Source: Sipunculus nudus
Lineage: Eukaryota; Annelida; Sipuncula; Golfingiida; Sipunculidae
Assembly: GCA_026874595.1 (NCBI GenBank)
Contig: CM049312.1
Location: 30,571,456 to 30,635,455 of the forward strand
Length of the DNA stretch: 64,000 nucleotides
Direction: 5' to 3'
The notes below the pieces were generated by a model that ran no database searches, was not told the DNA's origin, and saw nothing but the letters and a program-made list of their open reading frames with translations. Both the position numbers and the translations under genes were made by a program. Shown piece after piece: positions 47,822 through 59,503 of the stretch; the first letter of the stretch is position 1; the number at the start of each line of letters is the position of its first letter.

Positions 47822-48006
47822 AAGTCCTTCGCGACAGCGGTATAATAACAAATCAATACAATCACACAGTAAAATAAACAATTTGCACAGTACCTAGATA
47901 CCACCACCGTCACAACGATAAGTTCTTTAAAATGTCTATGCCGGATGAGAAGTCCACACCAATCCTCTCGGAGAATAACAGTCCAATGTAAGTCCTTCGC
48001 GACAGC
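47822..48006 (-). mobile_element. Captured LTR fragment between direct repeats
   Basis: About 150 bp here is nearly identical to 49168-49306 inside the solo LTR, for example GCGGTATAATAACAAATCAA and CTCTCGGAGAATAACAGTCC. A small insertion (AATAAACAATTTG) separates the copies. The fragment is bounded on both sides by the same 17 bases, AAGTCCTTCGCGACAGC (47822-47838 and 47990-48006), which are not in the LTR. This suggests capture at a repair site or a short tandem duplication. Confidence 0.75.
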
Positions 48007-48472
48007 AAACATTAGATTTATCAGTAGTTCATTTTATAATTAACGCGTGGTGATTTCTAGTTATCCTCGCATGAAAAGTTTTAAAAAGACCTCGCTAGAA
48101 ACAAGTTAAATGTATGCAGGAGACAATAGACCTTTCACGTCTTTTGTCATTGGAAATATGTGTTATATATATATATATATGTGTGTGTGTGTCAAAGAAT
48201 TACAAGGGGTGTATACTAAATTTTCTATATAAAAAAATCCGAAGTATTTGCTATAAATCCCCCTCATATTAAAAACAAAATAGATTTTAGGAAATACCCA
48301 ATATAATTCTAGTTTTCTCTGTATGTCCTGTGTTCCAAAATCTGACATGAAAAGGATTAAACATCGTGACCATTAAATAAAGAATTCCCAATAAAACATT
48401 AAAGTCCTGTAAAAGGGTTATAGCTAAATCCAGGGCACACATTTTTTTGGGACTCCTTATTTCGCATTGTAG

Positions 48473-48617
48473 GTACACTGTGAAACTGTGGAAGCGATGG
48501 CCTTGCTTTCAAAGTTGTTTTACGTTAGTATTATTGCTAACATTGAATGTAAACAGCTGCGGAGGTCTTTTTGTGTACCAAGGAGCAGACGCATTAGCCA
48601 AAAGCCCCCTCCTTCTT
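48473..48617 (+). CDS. Weak candidate exon, hydrophobic
   Basis: A fair acceptor (TTATTTCGCATTGTAG) precedes the segment and a possible donor (CTT|GTAAAT) follows. One frame reads VKLWKRWPCFQSCFTLVLLL then TLNVNSCGGLFVYQGADALA, which has a signal-peptide-like hydrophobic stretch. Another frame starts at an ATG in good context (GCGATGG) and stops after about 49 codons. Two competing frames and no recognised family make this uncertain. Confidence 0.2.
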
Positions 48618-48958
48618 GTAAATATCTTATGTTACTTTTTTTCTGACAAAATTTACACGAGGAATTTCCGAACAAAGCTATATTTGACTATATTTAAATG
48701 GTGAACAATTATAGATAAAAATAAGTTGGAATACAGGTAATTCTCTAAAAGTATAAGGGGAAAATTTTCCCTGAATTATCTACATAGTCTATAATGTACA
48801 GTGGCGTCAAATTATCTTCCAGGGTGGGGGGTGGGGGTGATGGGGATGATTTGCAACACATACGCACATTATTTTAAATATATAAGTGCCTGTATGACGC
48901 GTTTAATATATCTTTGTATATATATATATATAAATATATATATTATATATATATATAT

Positions 48959-49782
48959 TGTTACGGAACCTAATATAAACAGATCGCGTATGCGGGATGA
49001 ACACAAATTTTAAAATGGAGATAAATAATCAGATTCTGTAACACTAGGCAGCGTGAAATGTCTAGGGGAATGAATAAAGAAGGCAGTGGTTTTTTGTTAA
49101 CCATAATTTATTCTTAAAGCAACCCTAACATTAAAATACACTAAATCAATACAATGACACAGTATAACAGCGGTATAATAACAAATCAATACAATCACAC
49201 AGTAAAACACAGTACCTAGATACCACCACCGTCACAACGATAAGTTCTTTAAAATGTCTATGCCGGATGAAAAGTCCACACCAATCCTCTCGGAGAATAA
49301 CAGTCCATATAAAGCTCTTGTAACAATCCAGAAAGTAAACTTGAGGCAGGCAGCATTAAATTGTATAGAGTTAGTGATAGTAGAAGCCCTTAAATTACTG
49401 GATAATCGGACAGGTCTCACAAACTGACATACACACGTCTGTGTCCGCTGGAATCTTCTCTCTTATCTCTCGGTTTAAAAAACTGCCCCCTATTTATAAC
49501 TTCTCACCCCCAAGCCGTGAATTTTCCACTTCTTGAACAGTCTAAAAGATCTAACATAATTCACAGGAAACACGCGTTACAGGTTTCATCTAGAAGAACA
49601 TCGCTGTGTCTCCACATACCAGGGTCCACACGTGACCTCGGCCAGGCGAGAAAGCCCCAAGCTAGCATGACAACGAGAGTTCAACCAGTACGGATTAAAC
49701 ATAGAGTGCAACAGGCGGCCCGGCGAGGGCGCCACAACACGAGTTACGCCCGTGTCACACAATAGAAAGAGCACCTGTAACA
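48959..49782 (-). mobile_element. Solo LTR, TGTTAC...GTAACA
   Basis: An 824-bp unit starting TGTTACGG and ending CTGTAACA, inserted in (TA)n on both sides. Both strands begin TG and end CA because the ends are inverted repeats. Read on the minus strand it has a TATA box (TATAAATAGGGGGC, about 49498-49485), then a transcribed part, and an AATAAA signal at 49113-49108 about 150 bp before the end. That is the U3-R-U5 layout of a retrotransposon LTR. TGTTAC-type ends are typical of Ty3/gypsy-like LTRs, so that is the likely family. No gag-pol or second LTR is adjacent, so it is a solo LTR left by recombination. Confidence 0.75.
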
Positions 49783-50409
49783 ATATATATATTTATAAAC
49801 TTTATCACATTTAAAAAATATTGCAATAAGGTTTAAGTAAATAAGGTATTAGGTTTCCATTATGTAAGTTGATTCAAAAGTACGTTTAGATATAATATAA
49901 CAAAGTAAACTCACAAATGAAACCAAAATCTATTATTCTTTTTATTGATATTTTTTATTTGCAATATATAAATATTATTCTCTGAATAGTGGAGGGGGTG
50001 ATTACATTGACCATCCCCCTTGCCAAAAAAAGGGGGGGGGGGGGGTATATACACCGTATTGACGCCCCTAATAATGTATCGTGCCAGGTATGGGAAATGA
50101 CGGCTGTTACCACCGGGATGGGGTTTACACAGTGGTTTAAACATTCATATGATTTATTTTGTGTTATTTCCTTGCTCCTAGCCTAATGTTGTGTGAAGCA
50201 ATATCAGTGCAAATAAATGGACTGCCATTGTATTTTCCGTTGATAGACATCTCGACTAGAAGCTTAGGTTGGCGCGAGTACACTGCTACAGTACTTGTGC
50301 TACGCTCTTTAGACAGCGCTTTACCTATAGGGCTACTACCTATATTGTAAGGCGCTGTTTGTTATGATCTCGTATCCTGAATTGCTACACCAGAGGGGAG
50401 CACTGTATT
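49783..50409. other. Non-coding DNA with poly-G
   Basis: A G run at 50032-50045. No gene. Confidence 0.5.
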
Positions 50410-50930
50410 TTTGTCCAATCAGATGTGACCGTGTGCTGGAAGACAAAGCCAAGCGAGGAATACACGGAGCCAATCATGTTTATTTCGTTTTGAGTGACAG
50501 CTCATTGCCCCGCGTAACCGTCTGAACAGACCACAGGCTCAGAGAGAATTGCCCCTGACGTGGTTTGCTTAGGGCCTTGGGCACATAGGATGCTCGGCTG
50601 GTGAGCTGTAATTCAAACGAAACGTAACAGCAAAGGCTGCGTGCACACCTGACTGGCTTGTTTCAGTTCTGCAGACAACAGATACATGGCTACGCTAACA
50701 CAGTCATAATGTCATAATCGAATCGGTCGATGATGCGAGAATGCAATGGGAGCAATTTAAATTCGACCGGAAACTCATCAAGCGGCGCTTGAAGCGCAAC
50801 ATTGGGTGGAGCCAGGATGCCTGTCGAGTTTTTGTTTATTGGCATCTGATTGGCTGCTTGTCACATCATACGCACGTTTATTTCAGCGGACAACGAACCG
50901 CCATCTGGTGTCTAAATATATCATAAACGG
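50410..50930. promoter_or_regulatory. CCAAT-rich promoter-like island
   Basis: A GC- and CpG-richer 500-bp stretch in AT-rich DNA with CCAAT at 50415-50419 and 50470-50474, and the inverse ATTGG at 50801-50805, 50838-50842 and 50849-50853. AATATATC near 50916 could be TATA-like. Clusters of CCAAT boxes, direct then inverted, suit a bidirectional promoter. No first exon with a clear donor was identified on either side. Confidence 0.3.
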
Positions 50931-53900
50931 TAAAAGCTTGCAGCGTGAAAATCAGTTGCTTCTTTAGAAGCGCAAGATTTCCGCTGCCTAGGGAGCGTAT
51001 ACTTGTGCATTCAGGCTAGCAAAATATATTAAGAAATACATAACTAATGGTTTACCCCAACATTTTTTCCATTTAGATACTCATAGCTTAAATACAGTTG
51101 GATACTCGTTATCGGTTCTAACAAATTAAGCCCGACTTCTGTTTCCCACAGTAGTGATAATCTGTACATGACTGTACACAAAGAGTTCCCACAAGAGGTC
51201 ATGAGTTCAAATTAAGCTTCGTGAATAATACTCCAAGTCAACACAGGCAAATATTCATTTGTACTTTAACCTAAAGAATAACACGTTATCTATGCATATG
51301 GATTAGAAATACAATAGGACAAAAGGTGGGTGTTTTTTTTTAAGATATATTTTATAATTATATAATTACATAGCAATGCAATACATCACAGTAAAGGTGC
51401 TCTACCACGCAGGGAAACTTTAATATGTGTACAATATTCCCTTCGGGGAGAGTGAAATATAATGCTATCATGAGATAACCTGGTGCTAATGATACTCTCA
51501 ACCTCTTAATAGCACTATAGCATTATACATCAAAGCATTATCTGAAAAAAATAATTAAAAATTTTAACCAAATACTGTGTGCATCTGATTTTATTTTAAA
51601 AACCTAATTGTGATTGATTGTATAAATATTGTTTAATAATAAAATGTTTCACAGCAGACTGATGTCTTAGTCTTGACGTGCGAGAAACTTGAAAGTAAAG
51701 TTTCTATGTTAAAACAAGTTTTAACTATGATATAGATTACAAAACAAATGTGTGGTACAAAAACAATAGTTAAGGGTCATTAATTTGCTGTAGTAATAAT
51801 ATATTACAATATAATATATAATTATATTTTATGTCCTCCAGAAAATTATCCTACTGTGACATTTACACTGATATTTTCCGAAAACCTGGCTAGATTAACA
51901 AAGTCCAGAGGCCTGAATGCCATATCACTGTGCCCACATTATGATAAATTAGTTTCACAATGTCTGAAAACAAACGGATCGGCTTAGTGTAATTTGGTCA
52001 TGCAAATATTAATCAGTTCGCTTGTGTGAATGAGACCCAATCGATCACATACACACCCACTCACTGTACTTGATTCTGAAATTATGGGAACTCAGTTACA
52101 AAAAGTTACATGTCCCCCCCCCCCCCCCCCAAAGGAGGTCAGACCAAGTTATTTATCATATACTATGGTCCTTATAACTGTTCATTTGTATTATATAATA
52201 ACATATTATTGGAGTGTATTATGACAAATATTTTACCATGGGAGGGTCCAAGATTTTAGGAAAGAAAGCGTTAACGTGTATACACCGAAGAACTAATCAC
52301 CTAAAACCGCCAATCCGATATCTGACCTCTATTAATTAAAGATATCCCAATGAACTTTTTATGAAAACATACCCGATCCCATCTTACACAGGCTGTTCGT
52401 TTGTTTATACCCACGTGTTTATAACATGCAAGGAGCCGTACAAAATAATCCAAACACACTCAACAAGGACACAGGCGGCAAGGCAGAATAACTAGAGTAT
52501 AACATACAGGTAATGACGTTTTACAACTAGTGACCTTTCACTTTTCTTACATGTACGACCAACCACCTTAAGAGGTTTCTTTTTGTTTGTAAACATTGGC
52601 GCATAGACCATGTTTAACAATAACTTGTAAATAAACTCATTTTACTATTAAGAAAACTTCTTGATACGCCTCTGTGATTAATGTATGAGTTTAAACTAGA
52701 GTCAATTAATATGTCCACAGTGTAAGCCAGAAATGACCTAAATTATGAAGTAAAGGTAGATGCATAGTTGACCTTATAGTCCACTAAAGCCTTTCCTTCT
52801 GAGCCCAATCGTAGAGCACTAATGATAAGAGAAAAATTCCAAGAAACGTCATATTTTTTGGACGAATTGTCATAGTTCTAGGAATTGATTTGATTTCCAC
52901 CCACATATAATTATCCCAATCTTGTACCGGCTATAATCCAACCCACTCATGGTTAATCTCAGAAATAAAAAAAAAAATGTCCAGAGTAAGAGAAATAAGG
53001 TAGGTAGGACCACCTTGTTTGATTAAACTTTAGTCTCTAAAAAAAATCTGATTCTAAAAGACAATAAACAAAAATAAATTTATTCCTTTCCTTGCATATT
53101 GCAAACGAGAATTCCAAGAATATGAAAAAACACCCATTATTTTTTTCTTTTATTCCTTTTGAAGGAGGTATCCTCCATTTTTTTAAATGATAACTGAACT
53201 AAGTATAAATACATCTGCAGAAATCTCTCATGTTATATCCAAGTGTTAATCAAGCTCGATGATTGCTGTTACTGGGTGTCTTATCATGAAAATTGCTGGG
53301 TCATAACACCGAGGAGTCCCCGAAAGGCGTGCTCGTTTGACAGTGAAAAAGGGCGTAGGGCATGGCCTTCCCATTTTAAGCCTGTAAATCTCTCACCTTG
53401 GGTTCTGGCCGACCTTGAAAATATGTGTGTGTATATGTATGTATGTATGTATGTATCTAATATTATCATATAAATAATATATCATATATTATATCAGATC
53501 ATATGATTCATATATACAGGAGATTTTTTATGTAGTCTACTGTATATACATTGTGTTTATCTTCCATAAGTTAAACCAACAATGTTCTTTGGCATATACC
53601 TTTGTTAAAACCCTGTATTATACACACCTTTCTATGATAAAACAATTGATAAAATATTCTTTTCCTCGGATGTCATAAAGAGAATACGAATAATAAAATG
53701 GATCTCTGAGACATCGGTAAAGAAGATTGAAGAAAAAAAAGAGGTTCATTTACCAGCAAATATTTACAGGAAAATAAAATTATGATGCACTCACGGCGCA
53801 TAAACCACACCGTATTTATTTGCAATTAAGTTACAAAATTTTCATTGTGTTGCAAAGTACGTTTTTTTTGTTCTCTTGCACGGAATAACTGAGCAGGAAC

Positions 53901-53984
53901 CGTACAAATTTTGTCCTGAATACCAAGGAATGCAAGTCTTCGCCATGTGGGCTGTTTATAATGAGGGGGACACCCCAATCCGTG
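50931..53984. other. Non-coding DNA with poly-C
   Basis: A C run at 52114-52130 (17 C) and a (TATG)n stretch near 53430-53456. No coding segment is supported. Confidence 0.5.
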
Positions 53985-54310
53985 TTTTCATTCACTTATT
54001 CAGTAATTGGCCCATATATTCCAGGGTTCATTGGTGCAATAGTTCCCAGACATGTGTTTGCATTCACTTATTGTGACCACAATCATAGGCGCCATCGTGC
54101 ATATGTGACTGTACATACGTAATAATTCCTTCAAGTATTTGCCGGATCCGGATCATGAGCCGAACCCACATCAATATCTTATCTTCAATGGCTCGTTCTC
54201 GATGAAAATTTTCAGGGGATTCAGTTCATGACTGCTTGAGTTATGTTGTGAACATACACACAAACAAACACAGACACACAAACGGAATTGACGTCCCTCA
54301 TGGTGGTGGC
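53985..54310 (+). repeat. Dispersed repeat, copy 2
   Basis: Collinear with 23775-24075 (see that entry), extended at its left by a second TTCATTCACTTATT about 75 bp before the shared start. Confidence 0.7.
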
Positions 54311-55136
54311 AGTGGTAGATTTAAGGGTCTCATCTGGCTCCAGACAAACAAGTTGACATTATTAAGCCTGCCCCCGTAGGACGCCGAGGCTTATAGGGTT
54401 TATGAGCTTGTTTTTGTACTGTTTGTTGGTAAACCTAAAAAGTAAGTCCCCCTGGTGTAGAACATCGATTTTATTTTTCTTCTTCTTTTTTTTTTTCATC
54501 TGCATTTTTTGTTTGATCTTCAAAATTGATGATTTTCAACATCTCAAAACTGGGGACAATATTAGTCCCTAGTCACAAATGTACACCTGCTATTTATTTT
54601 TCACCTTGACCTTATTCCCAAGGTCATACACTCCATGGACGATCCCCAATTATCGCTATGTTGGGGGTATATGGAGGAGGCTTTCAGTGGTCTCCTGACC
54701 ACTGCATAAATGTAGTTTGACTTTGTTATAAATACGCATCTTTTTTTTCGCTTCAAACGATAATCGGTGGCGTTTTAACACCAAAATGGAGTAACTGTAG
54801 GATTAAAAAGGGATCAGTCGATAATATGGACTTCATATAAATCAGTAGAGTGTGGAGAACGATATGCCATATGTTGAGTATTAGTAATCCTTTTAAACTA
54901 AAAATAAATTCCTGTTAGTTTGAATTTGAATTAATTCGATTCACGATTCGCCCCTGATCAATAGCGGCCTACAATTTAAAACATGAAACATTATAATTTT
55001 ACGACCGAGTCTGTACACGGTATCTGTTATCAAGGATCATTAATTTCTCTCCTCACCCATATAAAAATCGATGTCCAGTTGAGAAAAAAAATATCACAAA
55101 ATACAGCTTTTCCAGAGGCGCAATAACCGTCCGCAT
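54311..55136. other. Non-coding DNA, TE-like start
   Basis: TATTAAGCCTGCCCCCGTAG near 54361 resembles the reverse of the CCTGGCGGGCTTATAATA at about 58909. The two could be ends of one 4.5-kb element, but the match is short. Nothing coding. Confidence 0.3.
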
Positions 55137-55310
55137 TGGCGGATCCATGATTCAGCAAAAAGAGGGGTCCAATCCAGGAGGACTTATGTCGAAAAAACAC
55201 AGGTCCCAAAGTCCGAAAAAAGAGGGGGAGGGGTGTCCAGCCCATATAAATTGGTCCAAAATCCCTAAAAAAGGTTGCGCCGGCTGAAAGGGGGGGGGGG
55301 CTGGATCCGC
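55137..55310. mobile_element. Short MITE-like element with GGATCC ends
   Basis: GGCGGATCCATGATT at the left and CTGGATCCGC at the right are in inverted orientation, with GAGGGG/GGGGG-rich contents and a G run at about 55290-55300. It resembles 12280-12456 in ends and size. Confidence 0.45.
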
Positions 55311-55652
55311 TTCTGGTCCGCTGTCAAAGGAACCAGTAACACTATCAGCAAGGCTCTGGCAGCGACGCTCCCAGAGACCTTTCTTTCTGAAGCCATCCTG
55401 GCGTCTATGTAAGCAATATCATTGATTGCATGCTGGCCCTTGTTTCCTGGATGATACCCTAAGAGATCAAAGGTTAAACTTCTGAATCTTTTGATTCTGA
55501 TCGTGCTTGTGATCATCTTTCACGAATTGGAGTTACTGTTACCATGGTAATGTAACAAATTTGAATATAAATATTTCAAAGTATAGTTTTAATCAAAAGG
55601 AGTTATATGATAGAAGTATGAAAATGTTAAGAAATTAGTTAATATTATTATG

Positions 55653-55712
<60 letters not shown>

Positions 55713-56944
55713 GATTTATTAACAATTGTCGTCCCCGAGCTCTGTTAAAAAATAATATGAGAAAACAGACAAAGATAAAACAACAACTCTAGTATATATC
55801 AGCAATTGTTTCATTGATCATTGATTTCAATGCCTTCAGCTGTGCACTGTACCCTTAAGAATAAGTAACGTGTCTTTAGAGACGCTTAAAGCCTCCTCTT
55901 TGACCAACCGAACATGCCAGCAGTTGCTTGTGAAGCATATTATACAGCACAGCAAAGATACCCAGATTTAGACATGTTAGGTTCCGGTTTTAATTTTGAT
56001 TTCCGGCACAGATTTGCATATTATTATGTACATGACTATTTATACTTATTTACTTATATGTACAACCAATTTGAAAAGATGGAGTAGTCAGAAACCGCAT
56101 TTATAGCTTCCCCTATAACTATCCATATCAAACTTTGGTGTGTTCTACCTAATGAAAGAAATACATAAATGCAAACCCTGATTAATGCGAATCACGGTTC
56201 ACCATTCCCATGGTTACATCATAGGTCAGCTCTGACTGTCAGTAGAAGGCGGTTCCAAATACATGGACCATGGCCGATATGAACAAATTGTACCATATCC
56301 CAATAGTTAAGGATCCTTTAAACAAAAACGTGCTACGGAGATCCAGATTACCTTCTAAATAAAAATGTTTGTTTTCCGTGTGTTACTCAAAGCATCCACA
56401 AAAAAAAATAATACTTTCATAGCATTTGAAGTAAAATCGCCAACAGACAAAAAACAAGTGACCCATGGGTCATGACGCTCAGCTGCCAAGCATGACCTGC
56501 GACATCATGGGCTGAGATTCACAACTTCCGGTCAAATTTTGAAGAACCAATTTGCCAATTTGTTGAAATTTTCTACGACAACAGAAATATATATCACCTA
56601 TGTCTGGTTAAAACACAGTGAATTGATGGTCTGAGGAAAATGTATGATTGTTAAGGTATCCAGAACTATTCCCATAGCTTACTTGATACCTGTCAGTCTC
56701 AAAAGGAACACCACAAAGGGCAAATATAAGATCAAAATATATAGCAAAAAATTAAGGAAATCCATGCAAGAATTATTGAGAAACAGGTGCTTCTGTATGA
56801 ATTTTTATTCAATACAAGCCAACTGTACTGCACTTTCATATATGATGATAATATTTTTAAGAAATATTTGATCCAATCCTTTGCAAGATTACATTAATAT
56901 ACGTCCGACTGCCTTCACTTTAACAGTTCTTGAGATAATATTAT
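55311..56944. other. Non-coding DNA with (TA)n
   Basis: A TA run at about 55666-55706. Small open frames at 55265-55516 and 56644-56871 are without motifs. Confidence 0.45.
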
Positions 56945-57779
56945 CAAAAGGAATTTAAAGATGGTTGCCTGGTGGCCATTTTGGACTTCTGACAGGTCTG
57001 AAATCAGACAAAAACCATTCTCTAAATCGGACCAAAAATTTGAGGAAAATTACTGAAACTGCACTGAAAAAAGGATTTCTAAGGTGGCTAACTGGCAGAC
57101 ATAATGGATTTCTGACAAGTCTGACATTTGATATCACACATCCTCCTATAAGAGACCAAACTTGGGGCAAATTCTCCAAATGATGTTACAGTAATGAATG
57201 TCCAAAACAATTCAAAAGGCATGTTCAGGCGCTCATATCAGATTTACAGATATGCAAATGTAAAAGTGTAGGTCTAATATTTTTTATTATCACTCTGCTT
57301 TTCAATGGGGTCAGAAGGGTTGGTAAACTGCAAACCCTGAAAGAAAAGAAATGCAGAAAGCATGACTAAGAGTCTTGTAATAAAAAAAACCCATCCTAAA
57401 TCAAGTACACATCCACATATTATGAGAACAAACACTTGCTTTTATATGTGGTGATTTATATAAAAATATTCAGATATCTAGGATACTAAGTTTATTGCTA
57501 TGATTCCATAAAATAAACTGCAAAATGTTCCCATCATCTTATAAATCAGTAGCTAAACCTTAATACTATAGTCTCATAGTGTTAATTCCTGGCTGAAGTA
57601 TTCCAACAACAGTGTTTTGTTATGCAGTAACGAGGTACTTATCACTCTGCCTTATCACTTAATAGCCCGATACAAAAGGGAGTCATATGTCACCATTGTC
57701 ACTCACAATTACAGCCACACGGTGAGATGTACCAGCTGGAGTGCAAGCTTATATATACAAGAAAATTAGAGATGGTCTA
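56945..57779. other. Probable TE-derived DNA, unassigned
   Basis: GATGGTTGCCTGGTGGCCATTTTGG and the related GGTGGCTAACTGGCAGACATAATGG lie 130 bp apart, an internal repetition within one larger element. Frames are open on both strands at 56955-57183 because of composition, without family resemblance. Confidence 0.35.
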
Positions 57780-58880
57780 CAAAATAATTTGACCTGACCT
57801 ATGACCTTGGCCTTTTGCCCACATATCAACTGGATTCTTTCTAAATGACAGAAACTACCAACCAATAACATCTGGCCGGGTGTAATTACTTGGCAATGAG
57901 TGAATAACTTAGACCTGCAACCTTTAACCTCCTGACCAGCTGACCTCAAAATCAATTAGTTATTTCTTCATGTAAAAAGACCCATAAATATGAAGTTAGA
58001 ATCACATTGAGTGATGCATAGATGTGGCATATGTGAAAGACTGAAGGTTTGGGTTGAACAGTTTCACTTGAAATATGTTCACAAGCATTTAGAACAATAT
58101 TGTGACCTTGACCTTTGACCTTTTGAACTCAACTTCAATAGGCTTCTTCCCCTATTGGTAGGTAAGCCATATATGACAGATGGAAAGTATAGATTGAAAA
58201 GTTTGCCTGAAAATGACTCCACGCAAGAAGAGGGTGCTGTGAACTTGACCTTTGACCTCAAAATCAACAGGTCTTTTCCCCTGTTGGCAGAGAAGCGATA
58301 TCAGTGCTGAAAGGTTTGGAATGAAAGGTCTAGCTTGAAATGTGTCCACAACCTTTTCAAAGAAGTGGATCCTGTGACCCTGACCTTTAACCTTGTGACC
58401 TCAACATCTATAGGATTCTTCTCCCACTTAGTAGGTGAGCTATACGTGAAAGATCAATGAATTGGGATGTAAGATTTGGCTTAAAATGCATCCACAGGCT
58501 TTTCAAAGAAGTTGGTTCTGTGACCTTGACCTTTGACCTTGTGACCTCAAAATAATTATGGTTCTTCCCCTGTTGGTAGGTGAGCTGTATGTGAAAGATG
58601 GAAGGTTTGGGATGAAAATTTTGGCTAAAAGAATTATTTCTGGGGGGTGCAAACACACCCCATAACTTCGAGAATATAGGTCGCAGTGACCTAATTTCAG
58701 GTTTGCAAGGAGATCTTTTTAGAACCTCTAAGACTGCATAGGGTTCATGGCCCTAGCCCCTACGGTTACGATTTGTGCCCTGCTAACGGACGGACGGCCG
58801 CCCGGACGGACAGACGGAAGGACGACGGACAAAGACCCATCGCTATAGCCCAGCATGACTGAAAGTCAGCTGAGCTAAAA
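57780..58880 (+). repeat. Degenerate tandem array with TGACCT clusters
   Basis: Six diverged units of about 122-190 bp, each with a TGACCTTGACCTTTGACCT-type cluster (near 57791, 57912, 58103, 58239, 58375, 58521). Each cluster is usually followed by CCCCTNTTGGTAGGTGAGC and GAAAGATGGAAGGTTTGGG. The array ends in GGACGGACGGCCGCCCGGAC and a CATCGCTATAGCCCAGCATG tail typical of non-autonomous invertebrate elements. TGACCT is the complement of the nuclear-receptor half-site AGGTCA. No ORF. Confidence 0.75.
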
Positions 58881-59136
58881 AGACCAACCTGACGATAAAC
58901 TTAATACTCCTGGCGGGCTTATAATAAAATTGTTCTCAACTAATCCCCATAAAATGAATGGTACCTCGTAAAATACGCTTGTTCTTAACACATCTGTACA
59001 ACGAGAAGCACTGCAATGTTGCCATATTTATATTGCCATATTTCTAATAACGTTTTTTTTCACAAATACGTTAAATGTGCCCAGGTTGTTATTAAAATGT
59101 TCTTGAGCAATTCCTGTACACACGTGACTCGGCTGG
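58881..59136. other. 3' flank of the receptor gene
   Basis: Lies downstream of the minus-strand stop. No canonical AATAAA was seen on the minus strand here, so the poly(A) site is not placed. Confidence 0.4.
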
Positions 59137-59503
59137 TCAGGATTCTTTGCAGTAAACATCATTATCCGCCCAGACGAAGCTCCCTCTGTCTTCCTTCTTT
59201 ATAACTGGAGTATATAAATTTTCATTTGACTTTGCGCCCACCAGATGTCGCCCGGGCGGTAGCGGCGGGCACTTTGCCGGGCCTAGCTTGTTTGTCTTTG
59301 TGGCGTTCGAGGAGTTTGATAAAGGCCTGTCGTTGGAAACTTTTTCCAAACTACCATTTTTCTTTGACACTCTGACTGTGTCTAACGACGGGTCTACAAC
59401 TGCGTATTCCAGGCCGTACGGATTATCGTCACCGATCTCTGCGTACACGCCGCTTATACGGTCTGTATGCATCAAGTGGCTCTCGCTGGTATTCGTCTCG
59501 GTT
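59137..59503 (-). CDS. Receptor cytoplasmic tail, last coding exon
   Basis: The minus strand has a good acceptor (CTTGTTTATATTGTAG) before 59503, then an open frame to TGA at 59139-59137. The first base completes an Arg codon begun in the transmembrane exon (AG|A), then TETNTSESHL. The 121-residue tail is hydrophilic with spaced tyrosines: GVYAEIGDDNPYGLEYAVVD, ENLYTPVI and DVYCKES. LEYAVV fits the ITIM consensus. VYAEI and LYTPV are YxxI/V-type motifs, NPYGLEY resembles an NPxY-region docking sequence, and CPPLPPGRH fits a class II SH3 ligand (PxxPxR). These imply tyrosine-phosphorylation-dependent signalling or endocytosis. Phagocytic multi-EGF receptors (Draper/MEGF10/CED-1 type) have comparable tails, but that identity is only a guess without the ectodomain. 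Confidence 0.85.

Noticed and set aside
54361-58930. One 4.5-kb transposon with TTAAGCCTGCC-type ends
   Set aside because: The end match is only about 14 bases with mismatches, and the interior contains other complete elements. Not enough to call.
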